From contig NC_017384.1 of assembly GCF_000223375.1 (NCBI RefSeq), forward strand, positions 1,182,097 to 1,246,096: a DNA stretch of 64,000 nt. The letters are read 5' to 3'. The translations under genes and the position numbers were made by a program. The notes beneath the pieces are model-generated. The model searched no databases. It was not told where the DNA came from and was given only the letters and a program-made list of their open reading frames with translations. Source of the DNA: Ketogulonicigenium vulgare WSH-001 (GTDB lineage Bacteria > Pseudomonadota > Alphaproteobacteria > Rhodobacterales > Rhodobacteraceae). Below, in pieces: positions 54,216 through 62,575 of the stretch. Each line of letters opens with the position of its first letter. Positions within the stretch are counted from its first letter, which is position 1.

Positions 54216-57200
54216 GCGCCTGTCCTGTTGCCTCGCTGTGGCCATGGTCGGGTGCGCTTGGGAAGAAGCGGCGCACGCGTTTGCCAAATGTGTCGATAAA
54301 GGTCAACACAACAGGCACCACAACCAGCGTCAGGATGGTCGAAGAGATCAGCCCCCCGATCACCGCATGGGCCATCGGCGCGTTGGTGCCCGAGCCGCCA
54401 TGCAGGTTCAGCGCCATCGGCAACATGCCGAAAATCATCGCCAGCGTCGTCATGATGATCGGGCGGAAACGGGTAAAGCCGGCTTCGATCAGGGAATCAT
54501 ACAGGTTCATTCCGCCGCGCACATGCTGGTTGGCATTGTCCACCAATAGAATCGCGTTCTTTACCACCAGACCCATCAGCATGATGAAACCGATCGCCGA
54601 ATAGATGTTCAGCGTCGATCCACCGACCAGCAGCCCAACCACCACCCCGATCAGCGACAGCGGCAGGGCCATCATGATCGCAAAGGGCTGTGTCAGGCTG
54701 CCGAACTGCGAGGCCAGTACCAGATAGATCGCGATCACGGCCAGCAGCAGCGCCTGCGCGGCCGAGCCTGCGGCCTCGCCCAGATCCTCGGCCTCGCCGC
54801 CCATTCCGGCGCGATAACCGGGGGGCAGATCCAGCGCATCAATCGCGGATTGGGTCGCGGCCATGGCCGTGGTGAAGTCGACGCCTTCGATATTGGCCTC
54901 GACCAGAACGGTGCGCATCTGGTTGTATCGGTTGATCTCGGACGCGCCGACGGATTGTACGATATCGGCGACCTGTGCCAGTTGGATCAGCGTGCCATCG
55001 CTGCCAACGCCAACCGGCAGCTTGCCCAGCTCTGCCGCATCGGAGCGGATCTCGCTGGGCAGGCGGATATAGACGGTAAAGCTGTTATCGGCATCATCCG
55101 TCCAATCGCCGACATCAGTGCCCGCCATCATCGGCTGCAGCATGTTGCCGATACTGCCCAAGGACAGCCCCAGATCACTGGCTGCATCGCGGTTGATCCG
55201 CACGCCCAGCACGGGCTGTGCCACCGACATGCTAGAGGTCACATCGGCAAGGCCGGTGATGCCCCGCAGTCGGCCAACCAGATCATCGCTCAGCTCGCCC
55301 AGAACGTTGAGCGATTCGCCCTGCACCCGGATCTGGATCGGCGCCGAGGTCATGCCCATTCCACCTGCGGCAGCAACTTTGACCTCGACCCCCGGCAGCG
55401 CAGTCAGCGCCTGACGAACGGGGATGGTGATCTCGGTCGGGGTGATCGTCCGCTCGAGGCTGGGGACCATTGCGACAGTGATGGTGGCGGTCGTGGTGCC
55501 ATCAACCGACGATCCCGACGCGACCGTTGCATAGGTGCGGATCACCTCTGGAAAGGTGTTCAGGATATCGGTCGCTTGCTGCACCTTAAGCGCGGTGTAA
55601 TCCAGCGACGAGCCTGCGGGCGTCTCCAAGGTGACGGTAAACTCGCTGCTGTCACCGGCGGGCGCGAATTCCCCGCCCACACGCGGGATCAGCGCAAAAG
55701 CCCCGACCAAGGCCAACAGTGCAATGAACAGCGTCGTGAACCGGTGCCGCAGCGACCAGCGCAGCACACGCCGATAGCCATGGGACAGATGCTCGAAAAA
55801 TACGTCGAAATGGTTGATCAGCTTCCAGATCGGCCCTTTTTTCGCCGTCTTATCCGCCGCCGGGTCATACCAGATCGAGGAGAGCATCGGGTCAAGCGTG
55901 AACGCGACGAACATCGAGATCGACACAGCCACCGCAACCGTGACGCCAAATTGCAAGAAGAACCGGCCCATGATGCCTTCCATAAAGGCAACAGGCAGGA
56001 ACACGGCAACAATGGACAAAGTGGTGGCCAACACGGCAAGGCCGATCTCGTTGGTACCATCCAGCGCCGCCTGCACGTGGGTTTTGCCCATATGCAGGTG
56101 GCGCATGATGTTTTCACGCACCACGATCGCATCGTCGATCAGCAGGCCCACCGCCAGCGACAGCGCCATCAGCGTCATCACGTTCAGGGTAAAGCCCAGC
56201 ATCAGCAGCACGGTCATCGTGCCGATCAGCGAGATCGGCAGCGTCAGCCCGGTAATCACTGTCGAGCGCCATGAATTCAGGAACAGGAACACGATCAGCG
56301 TCGCAAGCGCCGCCCCTTCGATGATCATGTTCAAAACGGTGTGATAGCTTTCCTCGACCGCGGTCGAGCCATCGACCACCACGTCGATCTGGACGCCCTC
56401 CGGCAGTTGGCCATTGGTCAGTTCGGCAACGGCGTGGCGAATATCTTCGGCAACGCCGACCGTATTCGCCCCTTGTTGTTTGACCACATCAATAGCCAGC
56501 GCAGATTGACCGTTCAGCATCGCCAGCGATGTCACCTGCGCAGTGCCAAGTTCGATATGCGCCACATCGCCCAGATGCACGGGCTGGCCGCCCCGGCGCG
56601 CAACGATGATCTGTGCGAAATCGTCCTGGTTCTCGATCCGGCCCTCGATCTGCACTGATTGCACTTCGATCCCATCGTCGAATTCACCTGCCGAAATATC
56701 AACGTTTTCGGCGCCGACAGCCTGAATAATCTCGCTGGCGGTGACGCCAAAGGCATTCATGCGGTCGGGATCGAGCAAGATGTTCACCTGACGATCCAAG
56801 CCCCCCACGACCGAGGCGCTACCGACGCCCGAAATCATCGACAGGCGCGGCACGATGACATCGTCGGCCAATTGGGTCAGATCCTCGCTCGCCATGGAAT
56901 CCGAGCTGATCGCAAGCGAAATCAACGGCATAGCCGCCGGGTCAAACCGCAAGATCACCGGATCATTGGCCGCATCGGGGAAGCTTGCGGCGATTTGGTT
57001 TAGCTTTTCGCGCACGTCCTGGACAGCATCGGCGCTGTTCACCTCGAGGTCGAATTGCATGATGACCATCGCGCGCGAGGGCTGCGCGATGGACTGGATC
57101 GTATCAATCCCCGAGATGGTATTCACCGTCTCCTCAATGGGCTTGATAATATCCGTCTCGACCGCCTCGGGGGATGCGCCTTGATAGGTCACAACGGCGG

Positions 57201-57336
57201 CGACAACGGGAAAGTCGATGTCGGGGAATTGCTCGACCGCGAGGCGGTTGAACGAGAAAATCCCCAGCACCATGATCCCGACCATCACCATCGCTGCGAA
57301 AACGGGTTGGCTTACGCTGACACGGGTCAGAAACAT
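54208..57336 (-). CDS. RND efflux pump permease (HAE1/AcrB type)
   Basis: A 1042-residue proton-driven inner-membrane exporter with the twelve-helix RND plan and two large periplasmic loops. The proton-relay Asp pair is in GLLIDDAIVVREN (about 405). The N terminus FLTRVSVSQPVFAAMVMVGIMVLG and the repeat-related segment QPFAIMMALPLSLIGVVVGLL are typical. The partner membrane-fusion gene ends two bases before it. No outer-membrane factor (TolC) gene is in the window. Substrates are unknown. Confidence 0.94.
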   Translation of the reverse strand: MFLTRVSVSQPVFAAMVMVGIMVLGIFSFNRLAVEQFPDIDFPVVAAVVTYQGASPEAVETDIIKPIEETVNTISGIDTIQSIAQPSRAMVIMQFDLEVNSADAVQDVREKLNQIAASFPDAANDPVILRFDPAAMPLISLAISSDSMASEDLTQLADDVIVPRLSMISGVGSASVVGGLDRQVNILLDPDRMNAFGVTASEIIQAVGAENVDISAGEFDDGIEVQSVQIEGRIENQDDFAQIIVARRGGQPVHLGDVAHIELGTAQVTSLAMLNGQSALAIDVVKQQGANTVGVAEDIRHAVAELTNGQLPEGVQIDVVVDGSTAVEESYHTVLNMIIEGAALATLIVFLFLNSWRSTVITGLTLPISLIGTMTVLLMLGFTLNVMTLMALSLAVGLLIDDAIVVRENIMRHLHMGKTHVQAALDGTNEIGLAVLATTLSIVAVFLPVAFMEGIMGRFFLQFGVTVAVAVSISMFVAFTLDPMLSSIWYDPAADKTAKKGPIWKLINHFDVFFEHLSHGYRRVLRWSLRHRFTTLFIALLALVGAFALIPRVGGEFAPAGDSSEFTVTLETPAGSSLDYTALKVQQATDILNTFPEVIRTYATVASGSSVDGTTTATITVAMVPSLERTITPTEITIPVRQALTALPGVEVKVAAAGGMGMTSAPIQIRVQGESLNVLGELSDDLVGRLRGITGLADVTSSMSVAQPVLGVRINRDAASDLGLSLGSIGNMLQPMMAGTDVGDWTDDADNSFTVYIRLPSEIRSDAAELGKLPVGVGSDGTLIQLAQVADIVQSVGASEINRYNQMRTVLVEANIEGVDFTTAMAATQSAIDALDLPPGYRAGMGGEAEDLGEAAGSAAQALLLAVIAIYLVLASQFGSLTQPFAIMMALPLSLIGVVVGLLVGGSTLNIYSAIGFIMLMGLVVKNAILLVDNANQHVRGGMNLYDSLIEAGFTRFRPIIMTTLAMIFGMLPMALNLHGGSGTNAPMAHAVIGGLISSTILTLVVVPVVLTFIDTFGKRVRRFFPSAPDHGHSEATGQAHD

Positions 57337-57338
57337 GA

Positions 57339-58631
57339 TCAGCCCTCGGCTATGGTGACAAGGTCACCGACCGCGAGGTTCGACAATGGCAGCGTAATCA
57401 CGCGATCACCTGCCGCCAAACCTTCGGTCACTTGCACAAGTTCGCCTGCCCAGCGCGGGCCGGTGGTGATGTCGCGCCGCTCGACCGTGTCATTGACCAC
57501 GACCAATACGAAAGAGGTGCCGCTGTCGGTGCGGATCGCCGCGGCGGGAATGGCGATGGCGTCCGGTGCCTCTTGGGTCACGACCTGACCGATCCCGAAC
57601 ATACCGCCGCGCAATGTGCCGTCGGTGTTGTCGATCATAATGCTGACGGGAATGGTGCGGCTGCCGGTGGTGGCGACGGGGCTGATCCGTTCAACCTCGC
57701 CCTCGAACGTGCGGCCGGTGATACCATCGACGGTCACTGCAACCTGCTGATCAGGGGCCAGCTCGACGCTATCAACCACCGCCGCATTGGCCAGCATCTC
57801 CATCCGCGACATGTCGACCAAGGTCAGCAAGGGCGTTCCGACCGAGACGAAGGCGCCCGGCTCGGCCTCGCGCGTGGCGACGATGCCGTCAAAGGGCGCG
57901 GTCAGCGTCGCCTTGGACAGGTTCAATTCGGCCGAACGGATCTGGTCTTGCATCGCGGACAGGCTGGCGCGCGTCGCCTCGACATTGGTGCGCGATTCGT
58001 CCAGCGCCGAGCTGGTCGATGCGCCCCGCCCCACCAATTCCGTCACGCGCGCGAGCTGCGACTCGGCCAGACCCAGTTGAACGCGGGTCGCCTCGGCGTT
58101 GGAGCGGGCAAGGTTCAACTGAAGGGTCAGCGCCTCGACATTGACCTGCACCAACACATCGCCCGCGCGCACGCGGTCGCCGACGCGGACAGCGACGCTT
58201 TCCACGACACCGCTGGCCTCGGCAGAAAAAGTCACGCTGCTGACCGGGTTCAGCGCGCCGGTGACGCGCACCTGACGTTGCAGCAAACGCGGCGCAACCA
58301 CGGTGCTTTCGGCGCTGTTGATCAGCTTGCGCGGCACCTCGGGCGCGGGCGGCGGATTCGCGGCGGCCTCGGCTGCAACACGCTGCGCTTCCATCTGTTG
58401 GTTAATGACATAGGCACCAATGCCAATCACCGCGACCCCCAGCAGCACCCACGGCAGGATGCGACGCTTTGGCTTCTTGCCTTCGCGCAGACGGCGCGCG
58501 TTCTCGGCCTCGCGGCGCGACATGGCCCATTCCGGTTTTGCCGTATCAGGCACCGCTTTCCCGTCTGAAACCACAGGCGTTGCTGCAGCTTTCGGCGTTT
58601 CGAGCGATTCGTTGCCTTCGGAGTGAGCCAT
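57339..58631 (-). CDS. RND efflux membrane fusion protein
   Basis: A 430-residue periplasmic adaptor. It begins with a 55-residue cytoplasmic, charged, basic segment (RREAENARRLREGKKPKRR), then one membrane helix (about 57-75). The barrel-sandwich halves follow (SGVVESVAVRVGDRVRAGDVL and APFDGIVATREAEPGAFVSVG), separated by a helical hairpin rich in A, R and E, then the beta-barrel and membrane-proximal domain. The long N-terminal tail is unusual for this family. GAGGT precedes the ATG at 58631. Co-transcribed with the permease. Confidence 0.92.
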   Translation of the reverse strand: MAHSEGNESLETPKAAATPVVSDGKAVPDTAKPEWAMSRREAENARRLREGKKPKRRILPWVLLGVAVIGIGAYVINQQMEAQRVAAEAAANPPPAPEVPRKLINSAESTVVAPRLLQRQVRVTGALNPVSSVTFSAEASGVVESVAVRVGDRVRAGDVLVQVNVEALTLQLNLARSNAEATRVQLGLAESQLARVTELVGRGASTSSALDESRTNVEATRASLSAMQDQIRSAELNLSKATLTAPFDGIVATREAEPGAFVSVGTPLLTLVDMSRMEMLANAAVVDSVELAPDQQVAVTVDGITGRTFEGEVERISPVATTGSRTIPVSIMIDNTDGTLRGGMFGIGQVVTQEAPDAIAIPAAAIRTDSGTSFVLVVVNDTVERRDITTGPRWAGELVQVTEGLAAGDRVITLPLSNLAVGDLVTIAEG

Positions 58632-58973
58632 AAGTGACCTCATTCAATGTGCGGATGCGCTTTGGTGCCAATCGATAATGACGCAGGCCCCTTAGTTAAA
58701 GGGGAAGCTGGGTAAAAATGCGATGTCTTACCAATCTTAACATATGTTTCGTGCAACAAATCAGGGCTTTGATACCAAAAGCGCGCAAAAATTTTTACCT
58801 CCTGCAAAAAATATGTGCCCAATTCGTGCATGACAGTTGAGTCAACACCCCCAGATATGCAATTTTGTCTTACCCGACCAACCCGTACGTCATGGCCTGT
58901 AATTGTTTTGAACAGCCAAAGTCCTGCTGCCGGGAACGGGGAGGAAGATACACACCAAGATCGGAGACTTATT
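58632..58973. other. Divergent regulatory region, RND pump versus dipeptide importer
   Basis: This 342-base gap is the longest without a gene. It holds a CCCCTT/AAGGGG stem (58688-58704), an AAAAATTTTT block (58787-58796) and the palindrome GTTGA-G-TCAAC (58836-58846). It is AT-rich toward the middle. I could not fit a convincing -35/-10 pair. Promoters for both divergent units should be here. Confidence 0.55.
58836..58846. promoter_or_regulatory. Possible operator palindrome
   Basis: GTTGAGTCAAC, 5-bp perfect arms around a central G, about 128 bases upstream of the importer binding-protein gene. Confidence 0.3.
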
Positions 58974-60554
58974 ATGTCAAAGACCTTTCTGCGCATCACG
59001 GCCGCACTGCTGGCCAGCACAATGCTGGTCACTGGCGCATCGGCAGAAACAGTCCGCTGGGCACGCTCCAGCGATGCCCTGACCCTCGACCCCCATTCGC
59101 AAAACCAGGGCGTCACGCACAACTTTGCGCATCACATCTATGAAACGCTGGTGAACCGCGAAGTCGATGGCTCGCTGTCGCCGCGTCTGGCGACCGAATG
59201 GGCCACGAAAGAGGGCGAGCCGAACGTATGGGTCTTTACCCTGCGCGAAGGCGTGACCTTCCACAACGGCAACCCGTTCACCGCCGAAGACGTCGTCTTC
59301 TCGCTGGACCGCGCCCGTTCGGAAAAGTCGAACATGCGCCAGCTGCATGCTGACGTGGCCAGCGTCGTCGCTGTCGACGATCTGACCGTCGAAGTGCATA
59401 TGAATGGCCCCTCGCCGCTGTACCCGAACAACCTGACCAACACCTTTATCATGGATAAGGAATGGTCCGAAGAAAACAACGTCACCGAAGTGCAGGATTA
59501 CGCTGCCGGCGAGGACAATTATGCCGTGCGTAACACCAACGGCACCGGCCCCTATATCCTGGCCGAGCGCGAGCCTGACGTGCGTTCGCGCCTGACCGTA
59601 TTCGAAGGCCACTGGGCGGATGCGCCCGCTGTGACCGAGATCGTCTTCCTGCCCATCACCGAGAACGCAACCCGCATCGCAGCGCTGCTGTCGGGCGAAG
59701 TTGACTTTGTCCAAGACGTCCCCGTGCAGGATATCGAGCGTCTGCAGTCGACTGACGGCATCACCGTCACCACCGGCGCAGAAAACCGCAGCATCTATTT
59801 CGCCTATCGTATGGATGATGCACCGCTGCGGTCGTCGAATGTCACCGATGTGAACCCGTTCCAGAACCCGCTGGTGCGCGAAGCGATCCACCTCGCCGTT
59901 GACCGCGATGCGATCCAACGCGTTGTGATGCGTGGCCAATCGGTGCCGACCGGTATCGTCGTGCCGCCCTTCGTAAACGGCTGGACCGAAGAACTGGACG
60001 CCTATCCCGCAACGGACGTCGCCCGCGCGCGTGAGCTGATGGCCGAGGCTGGCTATCCCGATGGCTTCACCGTCACGCTGGACACGCCGAACAACCGCTA
60101 TGTCAATGACGAAGCGATTTCGCAGGCGCTGGTGAACTTCCTGGGGCAGATCGGCATCCAAGTGACGCTGGCCTCGCGCCCCGTTGCGCAGCACTCGCCG
60201 CTGATCACCGCGAACGAGACCGACTTCTATATGCTGGGCTGGGGTGTACCGACCTTTGACTCGGCCTATAACTTCAACGACCTGATCCACTCGAAAGAGG
60301 GTTCGTACGGCGCCTATAACGGCGGCCTCTATTCGAACCCCGAAGTGGATGCGATGATCGAATCGCTGGGCACGGAAGTCGACCTTGATGTGCGTAACGC
60401 AACCATCGCCGCGATCTGGGAGATCATCCAGGCCGAGCGTATGGTCCTGCCGATCCACAATCAGGTTCTGGCCTATGCCACGCGCGGCAATCTGGAAGTT
60501 GCGGTTCACCCGGAAAACCAGCCGCTGCTGAACACTGTTACGATTTCGGACTGA
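58974..60554 (+). CDS. ABC transporter substrate-binding protein, dipeptide type (SBP_bac_5)
   Basis: A 526-residue periplasmic protein with a signal peptide (hydrophobic core about 7-20, cleavage near GASAE). Family 5 markers are HIYETLVNREVDG, EPNVWVFTLREGVTFHNGNPFTAEDVVFSL split by ordinary sequence, and NPLVREAIHLAVDRDAI. GGAGA precedes the ATG at 58974. First gene of a five-component importer for peptides, nickel, glutathione or similar. The ligand is not determinable here. Confidence 0.93.
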   Translation: MSKTFLRITAALLASTMLVTGASAETVRWARSSDALTLDPHSQNQGVTHNFAHHIYETLVNREVDGSLSPRLATEWATKEGEPNVWVFTLREGVTFHNGNPFTAEDVVFSLDRARSEKSNMRQLHADVASVVAVDDLTVEVHMNGPSPLYPNNLTNTFIMDKEWSEENNVTEVQDYAAGEDNYAVRNTNGTGPYILAEREPDVRSRLTVFEGHWADAPAVTEIVFLPITENATRIAALLSGEVDFVQDVPVQDIERLQSTDGITVTTGAENRSIYFAYRMDDAPLRSSNVTDVNPFQNPLVREAIHLAVDRDAIQRVVMRGQSVPTGIVVPPFVNGWTEELDAYPATDVARARELMAEAGYPDGFTVTLDTPNNRYVNDEAISQALVNFLGQIGIQVTLASRPVAQHSPLITANETDFYMLGWGVPTFDSAYNFNDLIHSKEGSYGAYNGGLYSNPEVDAMIESLGTEVDLDVRNATIAAIWEIIQAERMVLPIHNQVLAYATRGNLEVAVHPENQPLLNTVTISD

Positions 60555-60570
60555 TCGGAACGAAACCGCT

Positions 60571-60596
60571 GGGCCTGCCTGTGATCAGGTGGGCCC
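60571..60596 (+). promoter_or_regulatory. Intercistronic stem-loop after the importer binding-protein gene
   Basis: GGGCC-TG-CCTG, loop TGAT, CAGG-TG-GGCCC, with a symmetric internal loop. No T tract. Probably stabilises the abundant binding-protein message relative to the permease genes. Confidence 0.55.
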
Positions 60597-60651
60597 AAAC
60601 GGCCTGCCGGCGAAAGCTGCGCGGGCTCTTTGATCAAGAAAGTTACACCAC

Positions 60652-61635
60652 ATGCTGGTATTCATTCTGCGCCGCCTTGCGCAGTCGGTGGTGGTCATGC
60701 TGGCGGTTGCGCTTATTGCGTTTCTTATCTTCCGCTATGTCGGTGACCCCATTGCGTCCATGGTCGGACAGGACACACGTCTTGAAGACATGGAACGTAT
60801 GCGCCAAGAGCTTGGCCTCAATGACCCGTTCTATGTCCAGTTCTGGACATTCATTACCAATGCCGTCCAAGGCAATTTCGGTATTTCCTATCGCCTGCAA
60901 CTGCCCGTCACACAGCTGATCTTTGACCGCCTGCCCGCCACGTTGGAACTGGCGCTGGTTTCGGTGATCCTGGCGCTGTTTATCGGCGTCGGCCTTGGCA
61001 TTTTCACCGCTTTGCGGCGTAAATCCTTTGGCGCGGGGCTGATCATGTCGCTGTCGCTGGTGGGGGTGTCGCTGCCGACCTTCCTGATCGGTATCGGGCT
61101 GATCTATATCTTTGCGGTTGAATTGCAGTGGCTGCCATCCTTTGGACGCGGCGAAACAGTGCAGATCGCCCCATGGTGGCGCAGCGGTTTCTTTACCCAA
61201 TCGGGCCTGAGGTCGCTGATCCTGCCTGCGATCACGCTGTCGCTGTTCCAGATGACGCTGATCATGCGGCTGGTGCGATCAGAAATGCTAGAGGTGCTGC
61301 GCCAAGATTACATCCGTTTCGCCCGCGCCCGCGGCCTGCCCGAACGCGCGATCAACTTTCGCCATGCGCTGAAAAACACGCTGGTGCCCGTGATCACGAT
61401 CACCGGTCTGCAACTGGGCTCGATCATCGCCTTTGCCGTCGTGACCGAGACCGTGTTCCAATGGCCGGGTGTCGGCTCGCTGTTCATCAATTCGGTGCAG
61501 GTTGTCGATGTGCCGGTGATGGCCGCCTATCTGATGTTCATCGCGCTGGTCTTCGTCATGATCAACCTTGTTGTTGATATCCTTTACTATCTTGTCGATC
61601 CGCGCCTGCGTATCGGCGCGCGTGCGGGGGCCTGA
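60652..61635 (+). CDS. ABC transporter permease, DppB-like
   Basis: A 327-residue permease with six helices. The N terminus LVFILRRLAQSVVVMLAVALIAFLIF and the coupling motif with ARARGLPERAINFRHALKN are typical of DppB/OppB. It lies 97 bases after the binding-protein gene, across a stem-loop, and one base before the next permease gene. Confidence 0.94.
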   Translation: MLVFILRRLAQSVVVMLAVALIAFLIFRYVGDPIASMVGQDTRLEDMERMRQELGLNDPFYVQFWTFITNAVQGNFGISYRLQLPVTQLIFDRLPATLELALVSVILALFIGVGLGIFTALRRKSFGAGLIMSLSLVGVSLPTFLIGIGLIYIFAVELQWLPSFGRGETVQIAPWWRSGFFTQSGLRSLILPAITLSLFQMTLIMRLVRSEMLEVLRQDYIRFARARGLPERAINFRHALKNTLVPVITITGLQLGSIIAFAVVTETVFQWPGVGSLFINSVQVVDVPVMAAYLMFIALVFVMINLVVDILYYLVDPRLRIGARAGA

Positions 61636-61636
61636 T

Positions 61637-62575
61637 ATGAGCGACACCCAATCCCAAAACCCAACCCGCCTGCAGCGGATCTTTAACAGCGATATCTGGT
61701 GGTCGTTTCGTTCGTCCCCCGTCGTCATCGTTGCGGCAATTGTTGCCTTTGCGCTGATCGGTATGGCGGTGTTCGCGCCGCTGATCTCGCCCTATACGCC
61801 GTTCATTCCGCAGTCGAACAATCTGATGGATGGCTTTACCCCCCCGGGCGGCGACAGCTTTTCCGGCAATACCTATCTGCTGGGGACGGATGATCAGGGC
61901 CGCGATATGCTGTCGACGATCTTCTATGGCTCGCGCGTGTCGCTGTTTGTCGGCTTTATGGCGACCGGCCTTGCGATGCTGATCGGCATCTCGCTGGGGC
62001 TGATCGCGGGCTATCGCGGCGGTCTGGTGGATACGATCATCATGCGTATCGCTGACGTGCAACTGTCGTTTCCGGCCATTCTGATCGCGCTGCTGATCTT
62101 TGGCGTCGCACAAGGCATCCTGCCTGCGAACCAACGCAATGCGATGGCCGTCTGGGTGCTGATCCTTGCGATCGGTCTGTCAAACTGGGCGCAATTCGCG
62201 CGGACGGTGCGCGGCTCGACCATGGTGGAGAGCCAAAAGGACTATGTGAACGCGGCACGCCTGCTGGGACGCAATCCGATTGCGATCATCCTGCGCCATG
62301 TGCTGCCGAACGTGATGGGCCCCGTGCTGGTTATCGGCACCATCAGCCTTGCGCTGGCGATTATCGAGGAAGCGACCCTGTCCTTCCTGGGCGTCGGTGT
62401 GCCGCCAACCCAGCCCAGCCTTGGCACATTGATCCGTATCGGCCAACGCTTCTTGTTCTCGGGCGAATGGTGGATCCTTGCCTTCCCCGCTCTCACACTG
62501 ATCCTGCTGGCGCTGTCGGTTAACCTGCTTGGTGACTGGCTGCGTGACGCCCTGAACCCGAGGCTGCGTAAATGA
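61637..62575 (+). CDS. ABC transporter permease, DppC-like
   Basis: A 312-residue permease with the extra N-terminal helix and the OppC-type N-terminal domain. The segments YLLGTDDQGRDMLSTIFYGSR and the coupling motif in AARLLGRNPIAIILRHVLPN are typical. The ATG at 61637 is one base after the DppB-like stop. Its stop overlaps the start of the fused ATPase (ATGA). Confidence 0.94.
   Translation: MSDTQSQNPTRLQRIFNSDIWWSFRSSPVVIVAAIVAFALIGMAVFAPLISPYTPFIPQSNNLMDGFTPPGGDSFSGNTYLLGTDDQGRDMLSTIFYGSRVSLFVGFMATGLAMLIGISLGLIAGYRGGLVDTIIMRIADVQLSFPAILIALLIFGVAQGILPANQRNAMAVWVLILAIGLSNWAQFARTVRGSTMVESQKDYVNAARLLGRNPIAIILRHVLPNVMGPVLVIGTISLALAIIEEATLSFLGVGVPPTQPSLGTLIRIGQRFLFSGEWWILAFPALTLILLALSVNLLGDWLRDALNPRLRK

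Noticed and set aside
54850..56274. 474-codon plus-strand open frame inside the RND permease gene
   Set aside because: Composition rich in H, Q, R and D, no motif, and the opposite strand encodes a clear permease.
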